Source: Bimastos eiseni
Lineage: Eukaryota; Annelida; Clitellata; Crassiclitellata; Lumbricidae
Direction of reading: 5' to 3'
DNA length: 64,000 nucleotides
Assembly (NCBI GenBank): GCA_959347315.1
Contig: OY365810.1
Coordinates: forward strand, 29,783,385 to 29,847,384
The position numbers and the translations under genes were made by a program. A model generated the notes under the pieces. That model saw nothing but the letters and a program-made list of their open reading frames with translations, made no database searches and was not told the DNA's origin. Positions 13,060-48,549 of the stretch are shown here, one piece after another; the stretch's first letter is position 1, and each line of letters starts with the position of its first letter.

Positions 13060-14580
13060 GACCAGTCATGCGTTAAGAACAGCGCTCCTGTGTGCCAAAC
13101 GCAATTTATATACGCGCCATTCACTAGACTACAAGCCGTATAGTTGACCTCACTGGACCAATGGGCCGATGGAGCGAGAGGCCGGGCGCCTGATGCTGCT
13201 GCTGCTGCTGACCCGTCTTCTTCTTCTTTGAAAGGAACGCCTCCCTAACGATGCAACGAGGACCTTCGTTCGCAGGTATATCTGATGATGTGGTAGATAG
13301 AGAAGACTCCGCTAAACACACAGGATGCCACTCCATTATCTTCTGCAACAGATTAAACAATGCCTATGAGGGCAACTATACCATAGTCACAAACACCGCA
13401 ACGAATACGACCACCAATTAAAGTCAGCCAATCACGAATGAATGTTTTCCACTGTAACCATAACAACTGCGACTAGTGTCATGGGTTATAGACCTCAGCA
13501 ACTAATAGCGCCACTGAGCTGAATAAAAAACACACACGCAAAATAGGCGCTATAGAAGTTTTTATCTTAAAGAATGTTTGATTTTCGCCAGATATTCATT
13601 GCCGACCACGTCCAATTTTCTGCGACTCTGAATTGTCTGATATTTAAATTGCACTGATTTGTCAAAGCAGAACTATATACTGTCACGTAGTGTTTCTTAG
13701 GATTTTGTCTTTCTCAAATAAAGGCAACACATTGCATTTAATCTGACAAATATTTCGACCTCTTCAAGACTTCAACTCCTGTTTGACAGCGAAAATCATC
13801 TTTCCAGCTTTCCAATGTGCTTTCTACGCGGAGGCTCTACACTATACGTTTTGAGCAATATTGTCAGAGATGAACCATTAATCAATTTCATTTTCTATTC
13901 GAATTTCTTTCGGACACGGTCAGTGTATTTGATTGATATGGAGCCGCATCTTTGATCAAAAATTCGGCTTCATGATCAGCCTATGAATAACGACAACATA
14001 TGATATGTAAACGCCCAAAATGTGATTATGTATATATTCTGCAATCCATGTCTTCGTGCAACTGTTCTTTTGTGTCCATCATTGCCATAAACGCAGAATA
14101 ATTCGTTCTTCTTACCGCGTTTTGAAATGGGTGCGTTTTTCTTTCGCGTCCTAGAACATCGTTCATGAGACGGACGTGCAACACAAAAACCCGCCATGTC
14201 ATCAAAGAATTACGAATGTGCATTCAAACAATTCGCAAATCAACGACGGCGGTGGTCAACACAACAGTTTCTTGGAGAGTCCGCTTCATCGCTCCGTATA
14301 CGCATGGACTCTTCGATCATAATGTGGAACATACATCATCCGCCTCTTTGTTTGGTCAAAGACGTTCAGGAATACAGAGGACCAGATGATTATGTGAATG
14401 GTTGAGGCAAAGATTTCAGAATGCTAATCCAGTCTCGCGGATCGAGAAACGTCTACAGACAACAATGGATGGAAAGGAAGACAAGAAGGAAGGAGGATTT
14501 GCTTTGTGGGAAAGGATATATATATGGACGAGAACAATGGGAAGATTTAGAACTAGAAAAAGGAAGAAATGCAAGAATAA
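13060..14580. other. Unique sequence, no gene recognised
   Basis: Short frames only; a CTG run at 13190-13210. No domain, RNA gene or repeat family recognised. Confidence 0.4.
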
Positions 14581-14699
14581 CTAAGAATTAGCATACGGAG
14601 ATATGGAGACGGATGTGGAAAGACATACAACAGAGCGAACAGACAAACACGGGAAGTATTCTGAAACACCGACCAAGAGGAAGAAGCAAATGGAGACGT

Positions 14700-14803
14700 C
14701 TATGCGGAGGGAGAGAGAGAGAGGCATACAGACAGACGGAGAGAAGGACAGACACAAGGACAGAGACATGGACAGGGAAAGAGACACAGAGAAACAGAGA
14801 TAC

Positions 14804-14840
<37 letters not shown>
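14700..14840. repeat. (GA)n/(GACA) purine-rich repeat
   Basis: Degenerate GAGACA units ending in a pure GA run at about 14808-14838. Confidence 0.85.
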
Positions 14841-14842
<2 letters not shown>

Positions 14843-15046
14843 ATATATCCAGGCACACCGATCGAAAGATAGCTCCAAGGGAAAACGCATATAATAATGC
14901 ATGCCTTCTCGCTTCTCAGAGAAAAGAAGAGTGGATTCACGGTTGATGGAGAAGCAGAAGTTGCCTCTCCGGCTGCGTTATCTTCTATGAAGACACAAGA
15001 AGACATTCTTGCTGTTTCTTGTGAGTGTGCGTGAGTGTTGCACTCA

Positions 15047-15372
15047 GTGTTTCCATAAGTGTTTCCATTAGTGATTCCATAAGTGTTTCCATAAGTGATT
15101 ATATAAGTGTTTCCATAAGTGATTCCATAAGTGTTTCCATAAGTGATTATATAAGTGTTTCCATAAGTGATTCCATAAGTGTTTCCATAAGTGATTATAT
15201 AAGTGTTTCCATAAGTGATTCCATAAGTGTTTCCATAAGTGATTATATAAGTGTTTCCATAAGTGATTCCATAAGTGTTTCCATAAGTGATTATATAAGT
15301 GATTCCATAAGTGATTATATAAGTGATTCCATAAATGTTTCCATAAGTGTTTCCATAAGTGCTTCATAAGTT
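15047..15372. repeat. 12-bp tandem repeat organised as a 48-bp higher-order unit
   Basis: 12-mers GTGTTTCCATAA, GTGATTCCATAA and GTGATTATATAA follow a fixed order (A-C-A-B), making a 48-bp unit repeated five to six times. Diverged GTGTTTCTGTCA units continue to about 15500. Confidence 0.95.
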
Positions 15373-16289
15373 TTCCAAGAGTGTTTCCATCAGTGTTTTT
15401 GTTAGTGGCCATGTCAGTTTTCTGACAGTATTCTGTGAGTGTCACTGTGAGTGTTTCTGTCAATGTTTCTGTCAGTGTCTCTGTCAGTGCTTTTATCGAT
15501 GTTTCTGTAAGTGTTTCTGCCATGGAGTGCTTCTCTTTATGTCAGTTTTCTTCTCAGGATTTCGCCTCTGAGTCTTTCTGCCAGTGTCAGTTTCCATTGT
15601 CTGCCACTTCTGTCAGTGCACCTGACAGGCCAGTAATGGTGTCTATCGGGTTTTGTTTCACTCATATGTATACGAATGAGTGTATTTTTAAGAATTTCAT
15701 CCGAAAGAACATTACTACATTTCTTTGTTTGTGACTGCTATTCTTTTCTTCCGATGCCTACGTGTCTTTCTGTCTCTGTCTGTCTGTCTGTCTAGCTATA
15801 TATCTGCCCCTATGCCTACTTTTATCTTGTCTTTGTTTGGTCTGAATTCTTATCCGTATATATATATATATATATATAATGGAAATAATTATATAATGCA
15901 AAATGTACAAAACATATATGATATAACAATATTATGTATTGCATAAAAATATATATTATATAAGTTTAATGTGTATTGCATTACATAGAACTGCACGCGT
16001 ACAGACGGATGAGTTTACTTTCGATGAAGATGAAAGCGAGTCTTCTTAAATTATATAACACTCGGAATACGTCTGTCTGCTTACTTGCCTGTCTGTCTGT
16101 CTATTTGTCTGTCTGTATGTATATTTGCCTGTTTATCCGTCTGTTTGTTTGCATGTCTGTCTGTCTGTCCGTCTGTCTGCCTGCCTTGCTGAACGCATGC
16201 ATCCTTAGAGGCACTAGCTTATGGTGTCCTGTCATTTATCTGGATCGTCAAGGAAGACAGAAGAGCGACTAGAGGAGGAAGAGGAAGGG

Positions 16290-19200
16290 AAGAGTCAGAG
16301 AGAGAGAAGGGAAAGAAAGAGGGCGAGAGAGGGAGAGAGGGAGAGAGAAAGAGGAGAGAGGAAGAGATGGAGAGAGGAAGAGATGGAGAGAGGAAGAGAT
16401 GGAGAGAGGAAGAGATGGAGAGAGGAAGAGAAGGAGAGAGGAAGAGATAGATAGAGGAAGAGAAGGAGAGAGGAAGAGATAGATAGAGGAAGAGAAGGAG
16501 AGAGGAAGAGATAGATAGAGGAAGAGAAGGAGAGAGGAAGAGATGGAGAGAGGAAGAGATGGAGAGAGGAAGAGATGGAGAGAGGAAGAGATGGAGAGAG
16601 GAAGAGATGGAGAGAGGAAGAGATGGAGAGAGGAAGAGATGGAGAGAGGAAGAGATGGAGAGAGGAAGAGAAGGAGAGAGGAAGAGATGGAGAGAGGAAG
16701 AGAAGGAGAGAGGAAGAGATAGATAGAGGAAGAGAAGGAGAGAGGAAGAGATAGATAGAGGAAGAGAAGGAGAGAGGAAGAGATAGATAGAGGAAGAGAA
16801 GGAGAGAGGAAGAGATAGATAGAGGAAGAGAAGGAGAGAGGAAGAGATGGAGAGAGGAAGAGAAGGAGAGAGGAAGAGATAGATAGAGGAAGAGAAGGAG
16901 AGAGGAAGAGATAGATAGAGGAAGAGAAGGAGAGAGGAAGAGATAGATAGAGGAAGAGAAGGAGAGAGGAAGAGATAGATAGAGGAAGAGAAGGAGAGAG
17001 GAAGAGATAGATAGAGGAAGAGAAGGAGAGAGGAAGAGATAGATAGAGGAAGAGAAAGAGAGAGGAAGAGATGGAGAGAGGAAGAGATAGATAGAGGAAG
17101 AGAAGGAGAGAGGAAGAGATGGAGAGAGGAAGAGAAGGAGAGAGGAAGAGATAGATAGAGGAAGAGAAGGAGAGAGGAAGAGATGGAGAGAGGAAGAGAA
17201 GGAGAGAGGAAGAGATAGATAGAGGAAGAGAAGGAGAGAGGAAGAGATAGATAGAGGAAGAGAAGGAGAGAGGAAGAGATAGATAGAGGAAGAGAAGGAG
17301 AGAGGAAGAGATGGAGAGAGGAAGAGAAGGAGAGAGGAAGAGATAGATAGAGGAAGAGAAGGAGAGAGGAAGAGATAGATAGAGGAAGAGAAGGAGAGAG
17401 GAAGAGAAGGAGAGAGGAAGAGATGGAGAGAGGAAGAGATGGAGAGAGGAACAGAAGGAGAGAGGAAGAGATAGATAGAGGAAGAGAAGGAGAGAGGAAG
17501 AGATAGATAGAGGAAGAGAAGGAGAGAGGAAGAGAAGGAGAGAGGAAGAGATGGAGAGAGGAAGAGATGGAGAGAGGAAGAGAAGGAGAGAGGAAGAGAT
17601 AGATAGAGGAAGAGAAGGAGAGAGGAAGAGATAGATAGAGGAAGAGAAGGAGAGAGGAAGAGAAGGAGAGAGGAAGAGATGGAGAGAGGAAGAGAAGGAG
17701 AGAGGAAGAGATGGAGAGAGGAAGAGAAGGATAGAGGAAGAGATGGAGAGAGGAAGAGATAGATAGAGGAAGAGAACGATAGAGGAAGAGAAGGAGAGAG
17801 GAAGAGAAGGAGAGAGGAAGAGAAGGATAGAGGAAGAGATGGAGAGAGGAAGAGAAGGAGAGAGGAAGAGAAGGAGAGAGGAAGAGATGGAGAGAGGAAG
17901 AGAAGGAGAGAGGAAGAGATGGAGAGAGGAAGAGATGGAGAGAGGAAGAGATAGATAGAGGAAGAGAAGGATAGAGGAAGAGAAGGAGAGAGGAAGAGAA
18001 GGAGAGAGGAAGAGATGGAGAGAGGAAGAGATGGAGAGAGGAAGAGAAGGAGAGAGGAAGAGATGGAGAGAGGAAGAGAAGGAGAGAGGAAGAGATAGAT
18101 AGAGGAAGAGAAGGAGAGAGGAAGAGATAGATAGAGGAAGAGAAGGAGAGAGGAAGAGATGGAGAGAGGAAGAGAAGGAGAGAGGAAGAGATAGATAGAG
18201 GAAGAGAAGGAGAGAGGAAGAGATAGATAGAGGAAGAGAAAGAGAGAGGAAGAGATGGAGAGAGGAAGAGATAGATAGAGGAAGAGAAGGAGAGAGGAAG
18301 AGATAGATAGAGGAAGAGAAGGAGAGAGGAAGAGATAGATAGAGGAAGAGAAGGAGAGAGGAAGAGAAGGATAGAGGAAGAGATGGAGAGAGGAAGAGAA
18401 GGAGAGAGGAAGAGAAGGAGAGAGGAAGAGATAGATAGAGGAAGAGAAGGAGAGAGGAAGAGATAGATAGAGGAAGAGAAGGAGAGAGGAAGAGAAGGAG
18501 AGAGGAAGAGATGGAGAGAGGAAGAGATGGAGAGAGGAAGAGATAGATAGAGGAAGAGAAGGATAGAGGAAGAGAAGGAGAGAGGAAGAGATGGAGAGAG
18601 GAAGAGAAGGATAGAGGAAGAGATGGAGAGAGGAAGAGATAGATAGAGGAAGAGAACGATAGAGGAAGAGAAGGAGAGAGGAAGAGAAGGAGAGAGGAAG
18701 AGAAGGATAGAGGAAGAGATGGAGAGAGGAAGAGAAGGAGAGAGGAAGAGAAGGAGAGAGGAAGAGATGGAGAGAGGAAGAGAAGGAGAGAGGAAGAGAT
18801 GGAGAGAGGAAGAGATGGAGAGAGGAAGAGATAGATAGAGGAAGAGAAGGATGGAGGAAGAGAAGGAGAGAGGAAGAGATGGAGAGAGGAAGAGAAGGAT
18901 AGAGGAAGAGATGGAGAGAGGAAGAGATAGATAGAGGAAGAGAAGGATAGAGGAAGAGAAGGAGAGAGGAAGAGATGGAGAGAGGAAGAGAAGGATAGAG
19001 GAAGAGATGGAGAGAGGAAGAGAAGGAGAGAGGAAGAGAAGGAGAGAGGAAGAGATGGAGAGAGGAAGAGAAGGAGAGAGGAAGAGATAGATAGAGGAAG
19101 AGAAGGAGAGAGGAAGAGAAGGAGAGAGGAAGAGATGGAGAGAGGAAGAGATGGAGAGAGGAAGAGAAGGAGAGAGGAAGAGATAGATAGAGGAAGAGAA

Positions 19201-19752
19201 GGAGAGAGGAAGAGATAGATAGAGGAAGAGAAGGAGAGAGGAAGAGAAGGAGAGAGGAAGAGATGGAGAGAGGAAGAGATGGAGAGAGGAAGAGAAGGAG
19301 AGAGGAAGAGATGGAGAGAGGAAGAGAAGGAGAGAGGAAGAGATGGAGAGAGGTAGAGATGGAGAGAGGAAGAGAAGGAGAGAGGAAGAGAAGGAGAGAG
19401 GAAGAGAAGGAGAGAGGAAGAGAAGGAGAGAGGAAGAGAAGGAGAGAGGAAGAGATGGAGAGAGGAAGAGAAGGAGAGAGGAAGAGATGGAGAGAGGTAG
19501 AGATGGAGAGAGGAAGAGATGGAGAGAGGAAGAGAAGGAGAGAGGAAGAGAAGGAGAGAGGAAGAGATGGAGAGAGGAAGAGAAGGAGAGAGGAAGAGAT
19601 GGATAGAGGAAGAGAAGGAGAGAGGAAGAGATGGAGAGAGGAAGAGATGGAGAGAGGAAGAGAAGGAGAGAGAAAGAGAAGGAGAGAGGAAGAGAAGGAT
19701 AGAGGAAGAGATGGAGAGAGGAAGAGATGGAGAGAGGAAGAGAAGGAGAGGT
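16290..19752. repeat. 3.4-kb minisatellite with 16-bp unit (~210 copies)
   Basis: Units are GGAGAGAGGAAGAGAT, GGAGAGAGGAAGAGAA and AGATAGAGGAAGAGAA with rare variants (GAACGAT, GAAAGAG, AGGTAGAG). Because 16 is not divisible by 3, each frame cycles through the same 48-bp word and none contains a stop. This creates an apparent 1187-codon frame on the minus strand and shorter ones on the plus strand. Rare variants recur at 880 bp and 144 bp, both multiples of 16. Confidence 0.97.
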
Positions 19753-19939
19753 TTCAGATCGAACGGATACGTGAGTAAGGGAAGAGGTCGACCATGGACA
19801 GAAGACATTAAGTGACTTTCCGACGAAGTCATCTTACCAGATCAGTTTCACGAATATTACAAATAATATTATGCTTCTGCTTCTCACCCGAGGCAACGAA
19901 CGATGCGACGCCTTCATCAGACAAACACATTTAGAAATA

Positions 19940-20100
19940 GAAACAGACGGACAGACAGACGGACAGACAGACAGACGGACAGACGGACAGACAGACAGAC
20001 AGAGCGACAGAAATAGACAGAGACGGACACACACAGAAACAGATACACACACAAACAAAGAGAGAGAGAGACACACACATACGCACAGATACACGTCACA
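19940..20100. repeat. (GACG/GACA)n and CA-rich simple repeat
   Basis: GACAGACG units at 19940-20000, grading into ACACAC-rich sequence. Confidence 0.85.
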
Positions 20101-20185
20101 CTCTCATGCAAGTACACACACATGCATACACACATTCACACCAACCAATCAGAGGGATTCATTCACTTCTACTAAACACAAATCT

Positions 20186-20428
20186 AAGTGTAGCCCCTAA
20201 ATGGGTATTCGCCGCTTTTGAGCCCATGACTCGAAGTGTAGTCCCCTAAATGGGGTAAGCTGCTTTGGGCCCATGAGCTGAATTTTAGGCCCCTAAATGA
20301 GTACACGCTGCTATATGAACCCATGAGTTGAAGTGTAGCCCCCTAAATGGGTACACGCTACTTTTAGCCCATGCATAAGCTGAAGTAAATATACGCCCCT
20401 AAATGGGTAGGATACTTTGAGCTGTTCG
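20186..20428. repeat. Degenerate 48-bp tandem repeat, 5 copies
   Basis: Each copy carries AAGTGTAGCCCCTAAATGGG, then ACACGCTGCTTT-like sequence and GAGCCCATGAGCTG. Copies differ by substitutions and small indels. Not related to the other arrays in the window. Confidence 0.85.
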
Positions 20429-20429
20429 A

Positions 20430-22240
20430 ATAGCAATCACTTGAATAAAGACTCATTTTCACAGCTGAGACGACCATCAGCTTCTAATTTTCGTTAAATA
20501 TTTCTTATTATGGACTGCGAGTCGATTAAGGTTACAAGTGAGGGAAAGCAAACCTTGGAACGAAACCCGACGGTGGCGATCGTTTTCACAGCAACGCCTT
20601 GGAGGTTTAAATATCAGACGCAGGTTATTACTTATTACTAAGGTGTCTTCATATACAGCAGATCCCGCTTCTGTCGCCGACACCCTGCAAACGAATGCCA
20701 AGTAGATTTGTCTCGTGTCGGTTCGATTTCTTTTATGACATTTTCTGCAAAACGGTCTATTCTCGACATAAGGAGGAAAGGATAAGCATGGGTTTGAAGA
20801 GCCAGAATGGCGGAAAGTAAAAAAAAGGGTAGAGATGAAGAAAACTGAAGAAAAGAAGAGGAGCTTTTGAGTTTATAGCTGGAATACTTTATAACCTCGA
20901 AACAGAGACTGGAGTACGGTTCAAAGAATAATGAATATATATAGTTAAAATAATTTAGATTAAATTCTTTTCAGCCTTAATTATTCCGAGAGCTATGCCC
21001 ATCTTGATTCGCTTGCTTTCACCGATCAGGCCTCTTATAATGACCCACTCAGATATACTCACCCATTACCGTTATATCCAATGATCTTGCCAATTTCTTT
21101 TCCTATCTCTTCAACAGATTCTGCTTCCGGGTTCTCCGGGACTTGAGAAAACAAATCTTGACCCAAATCCCTGCAGAAACTATCCGTTAAATTTCCAACC
21201 TGTAGTTATTTCATTGTAAAACCCTTGAACGTCTGGTTTCCGCTCAGACTCTTCCATACCTTGAGCCATCGAGTCTTCTTCCATCCCTCTATAGTCTGGT
21301 TTTACGAGTCTTTCTTTCAACTGAACTGTGGTTGGTTTGTATACGTCAGTGATGTCACATCAGATGAGTGTGAAGGTAATTGGAATATAATCATCTGCGA
21401 TTAATGTGTGAATGTCAGGAGAGAATGTCGACAATGGAAAAGCATAAATTTTTCCTAGATTTGACAATGTTTTTTACCTATACACAATAACACGATGCTT
21501 GGAATAGGTCCGCTCTTACGCAGTATATCGATGTTTTTGAAAAACTACAATCAATTGTGGGAATGCGGGTTTTCCGAGGAGCACAAAGCTGACCAGGAGT
21601 CATAGACGTGTCCGATCTTGTCTTTTACGTTTCGGAAAAGTTTATGGAAGTGTTCATTACTCAAAAGCCACAGTTGGGGTCCTTTGAGCATGCATCGGTA
21701 GGCCTATACGTGGATTGAACAATGCCATGGCATGGTAAGCTGCAGAGCAGAGGAAGAGAGTTCTATCCTGCTATACATGCAGCGGAAAGATATAGACTTT
21801 TGATGATGCAAACGCTTCTTAATAGCCTACAGTTTATAAACGCAATATAATCACAATTTTAGATTTCCAACAACAACTAACATTTTAAATCTCGTGCTTG
21901 TTCGTATATTTTAATAAAATTTCCAAAATCACGAGCACACAATAGTTAACAAAACATTCTATCTACAAAGCGATTACTGACTCAAATGTATAACGACAGA
22001 AACAAAAACGAACAGTCGTATTCAGTCTACAACATGAGTTCAGGTTTTTCTTTATACGCACATTTGTTTTATTTAAGTTCAACGCATCAAAGTAAATTTA
22101 ATCAACTTTAGACATAAATTTTTACTGGAGCTGGACTGTTGGCGTTTCTGAATAATATATATAGGATAAACTTTAAACGAATGTCCTGAATGAATGGTTG
22201 ACTAAACTACATCTATCATTTCATTTAGAGAATTTATGTA
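20430..22240. other. Unique AT-rich sequence, no gene recognised
   Basis: Only short unremarkable frames. No RNA gene seen. Confidence 0.4.
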
Positions 22241-22248
22241 GCACCTTT

Positions 22249-22440
22249 TCAAGCAATACTACTCTCAGCCCAGTCTCGGCTAAAAAGAAATAACTTTAAC
22301 AGCTTACAAAAGGAAGGAATTGCAAGGGGGAAGACGGAAGGCAACCGCTGGAGCCTATTCCAGATGGATGGACCAACCACTGAGAAAGATCGACGCAGCA
22401 TTAGCGACGAGCGGGTTCGTGGAGACCAGAAGCTCAACTT
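22249..22440 (-). pseudogene. 3' end remnant of a non-LTR retrotransposon ORF2
   Basis: A 62-codon frame reads TRSSLMLRRSFSVVGPSIWN, then RLQRLPSVF and FCKLLKLFLF. The pattern Arg-Arg-x-Phe-Ser-Val-x-Gly-Pro-x-x-Trp-Asn followed by Phe-Lys-x-x-Leu-Lys-x-x-Leu-Phe is typical of the extreme C-terminus of LINE-type reverse transcriptase proteins. Everything upstream is lost or unrecognisable, so this is a heavily 5'-truncated fossil. Confidence 0.65.
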
Positions 22441-22444
22441 TAGC

Positions 22445-23797
22445 AGAAGAGCGTATGTATACTACATATATATATACATATATCTAAACATATATATTTA
22501 TATATATAGTAACTTATATTGACATATCATCACATATTCCATGTAAAATTCGGATGATTTTAGAATTGCTCACCATATTCTAAAAATGTGCTATGCTTAA
22601 TTGTGTGTTGACGCTATGGAGGACAGAACAAGTATGCCTTTAAATTCAGAGACGTTACGAATTTTTAACAACATTCAATGGAGAAACCTTTGGATATATC
22701 TTCCTATCTTCAGTGCAAAGCAATTTTTCAGTTACTATATATGTCCATGAAAGCTTAATAACAATTAGACTATATGTAATAAAGATTGTTTTAAATTCCT
22801 CACGAACGCTCTGACTAGGTCAACGCAACTCTGTGGCCCTCGCACAAGAAAAGACATGCAGGTTGCATATATTGTTTCTCCAGAATATAGTCGAGGCCCT
22901 TTGAATCAACAGATATATAATTTAATCAAAAGCACGAATCGATTTTTCTCATCACAACATTAACTCAGATATGTGCAGTATATTTGTGACTAGATCGGAC
23001 CTGTTGCACATCCCAAAGCGTTGCACTGCATGCAACGGTTTATACGCGTGTGTACACTGTTGCATACATGTCACATGATAGCTGAGAAATTATCAACAAA
23101 TCCTTTATAACATCTAATATTAATTCCAAACACATGACAATCGCACGTATATACGATAACGTCAAGAACAAAACATCGCACGATAATGTTCAGAAAGCAT
23201 AAAAAAATCGATCTCATAACTGTATCTGTATACACTCTGAGTTATATCGAATAGTTTGCAGCATTTAAAGAAATTCAGAGATTAGAGCGAGGACTCAGAA
23301 AAAATTCAGCAAACGAGTATACCATTATCAACCACTAAAAACACTTGAAAATTGTCTTTTTACAGATTGCATTTGACTAGGCTTCGAATTCCTCTGTTCT
23401 CAATGACTTAGACGCTGTAGCTAAATTCCACCTATTCATGATATTATGCGCATTATGGACTGAAATTATCCATTCCCAATAATCTTCACACATCAACACT
23501 AGAGTTCCAACGATGAAAATGTCTCCAACAGTAAACAGCTAAATATACTGTACAACTGTTGACAAAATTAAGTGAATTTGTCTCAGTCACATTTGCCTAT
23601 TTGCAACAGTATTGGTCATCGTTAGAATGCATTTTTCAGAGTTTGCATATTCTCAGTATCATGCCCGTCGTTGGATTTCTTTCTCTATAGGTGCATCCAC
23701 ATATAAATAACATACACTACACTTGCTTTGCCAATCCTTTAGTCATGCACATACCAAAGAGGCAAAGATTCATCTAATTTTAGGAACTCAGACAGCA
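22445..23797. other. AT-rich sequence beyond the prospero 3' end, no gene recognised
   Basis: TA-rich at 22465-22510, otherwise unique. May contain distal 3' UTR of prospero. Confidence 0.35.
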
Positions 23798-24572
23798 TTT
23801 ATTCCAGCATTATTATAGGTCTCACAAGCCCTCGTATGTATCTCAAAACCAACTGTCAATTAAATAGCAATAATTATTTTTGTAAATAACAATAATTGTC
23901 ATCCCATACAACAAGGCCTGTATACTATACGACAGAAAGAGCAACAGTTTCATGTGCCACGTTGTTATTAAAACGCTGTTTGAAACCTCAATGACATGTA
24001 TATCGAAAATTAACTACAAATATGTGCAGAACAAAAACACGTGCGACGATAGATAAAATGACCAGCAAACGAACCATTGAATCAAAGATAAATTAATTCC
24101 TGGAGAATGTTAAACAGCTCACTGTCTCGATCAGAAGATGTGCTTATTTCGCTGTCCTTTCGTTACGCGCAACTGCAAAACGTCAGAACGGAGACTTGTA
24201 AAGTTCCGAGATAACACGTGAATCTTAACAGTCATTGGCTCTGTAAAACTCCCGATTGACCAGGACATAGACTTTGTAATTGCGTGCTGACCCTTCTCAC
24301 GCAAGCATCCGATTGGAATCAGAAGTTCAAAACAGACAAAGAATTCGCTATACTGTAGCGGTGCATTCATATTTAATAGCAACGGACCAGGTATTCGATG
24401 ATCAATGAGAATTTGATTGTGTAGCACGTCTTTGGGACGTCCTATTACCACGTGCAGTGTAGACGCATAAAGGGGCCACTGTATATTTAGTTCTCAGATA
24501 ACTGCATTAATAGCGCGTGTATGGATCCCGATTGGTTGATCTGGCCCTGCACGGTTGAGTGACGGCGTTAGC
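23798..24572 (-). other. Probable start of prospero 3' UTR
   Basis: Follows the stop codon. On the minus strand a variant poly(A) signal ATTAAA lies at 24377-24372 and the first canonical AATAAA at 23803-23798. Which is used, or whether the UTR runs further, cannot be told from sequence. Confidence 0.3.
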
Positions 24573-47835
<23,263 letters not shown>

Positions 47836-47983
47836 AGGAACGGACCTGGCGTGAAATTGCTGCGTCAATGGGGGAGTCGGTTGTTAATTGGGCGTCAGGG
47901 ATTCTTCGTTGGATCGACTGGATTCAACAAAAGAGCCAATCGCTCTTTAGATACTTATAAAGTAGATGCTGCTGATGCAGTCT

Positions 47984-48040
47984 ACAAATGACAACAAATG
48001 ACAACAAATGACAACAAATGACAGCAAATGACAACAAGTG
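47984..48040. repeat. (ACAACAAATG)n, about 6 units
   Basis: 10-bp repeat just upstream of the prospero start codon. Confidence 0.9.
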
Positions 48041-48169
48041 AAGAAGATCGGATCAATTAAGACACAACAAACATTCATTGAGACCAAACACAGAACGATG
48101 TATCGTCTCACCTGATGTTATACATCTGTCTTGCTTTTGACTCGCTACATGCCTCCGTCAAACACGCCC

Positions 48170-48420
48170 TCTCTGTCTCTGTCTACTTCTCTGTCTCTGT
48201 CTGTCTGTCTCTGTCTGTCTGTCTCTCACTTTCTCTGTCTGTCTGTATGTCTGTCTCTTACTCATTTACTCACTTACTCACCCACTAACCCACCCACCCA
48301 CTAACCAACACCCACCCACGCACCCACCCACTAACTCACTCACTTTCCTTCTCTGCCTCGGTCTCTGTGTCCCTTTGTCTCTACCTCTCTCTCTTTCTCT
48401 CACTCTCTCTCTCACTCTAT
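48170..48420. repeat. (TGTC)n, (CCCA)n and CT-rich simple sequence
   Basis: Consecutive blocks of TCTG, CCCACTAA-type and TCTC units. Confidence 0.8.
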
Positions 48421-48549
48421 GTCCCTTCATCTCTATGGTCGCATCTCCAGCTTGTGCTTCCGTAATCTGCTCTATCATATGACAACAGATATTATATATA
48501 TATATATTTATTCATATATACAACTATGTAAATATATATAAGCCTATGA

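Larger units (their letters stand above)
47836..48480 (-). other. Region 5' of the prospero start codon
   Basis: Contains the in-frame TAA upstream of the ATG and CAG dinucleotide contexts about 10-25 bp before the ATG that could be 3' splice sites, so a noncoding 5' exon further upstream is possible. Also has an ACAACAAATG repeat and CT/CCCA-rich simple sequence. No TATA box or initiator can be assigned with confidence. Confidence 0.3.

Noticed and set aside
15025..15523. CRISPR-like array of short repeats
   Set aside because: The 12-mers have no unique spacers; it is a eukaryotic tandem repeat.
16269..19832. 1187-codon open frame on the minus strand
   Set aside because: It is the 16-bp minisatellite read in a frame that never meets a stop; only Ser/Leu/Pro/Phe/Ile low complexity, no domain.
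24131..24451. 106-codon minus-strand frame just after the prospero stop
   Set aside because: Falls in the probable 3' UTR and matches nothing known to me.
47836..47868. Eleven-residue N-terminal extension of Prospero
   Set aside because: It would start at TTG; the first ATG in the frame is at 47835, which I take as the start.
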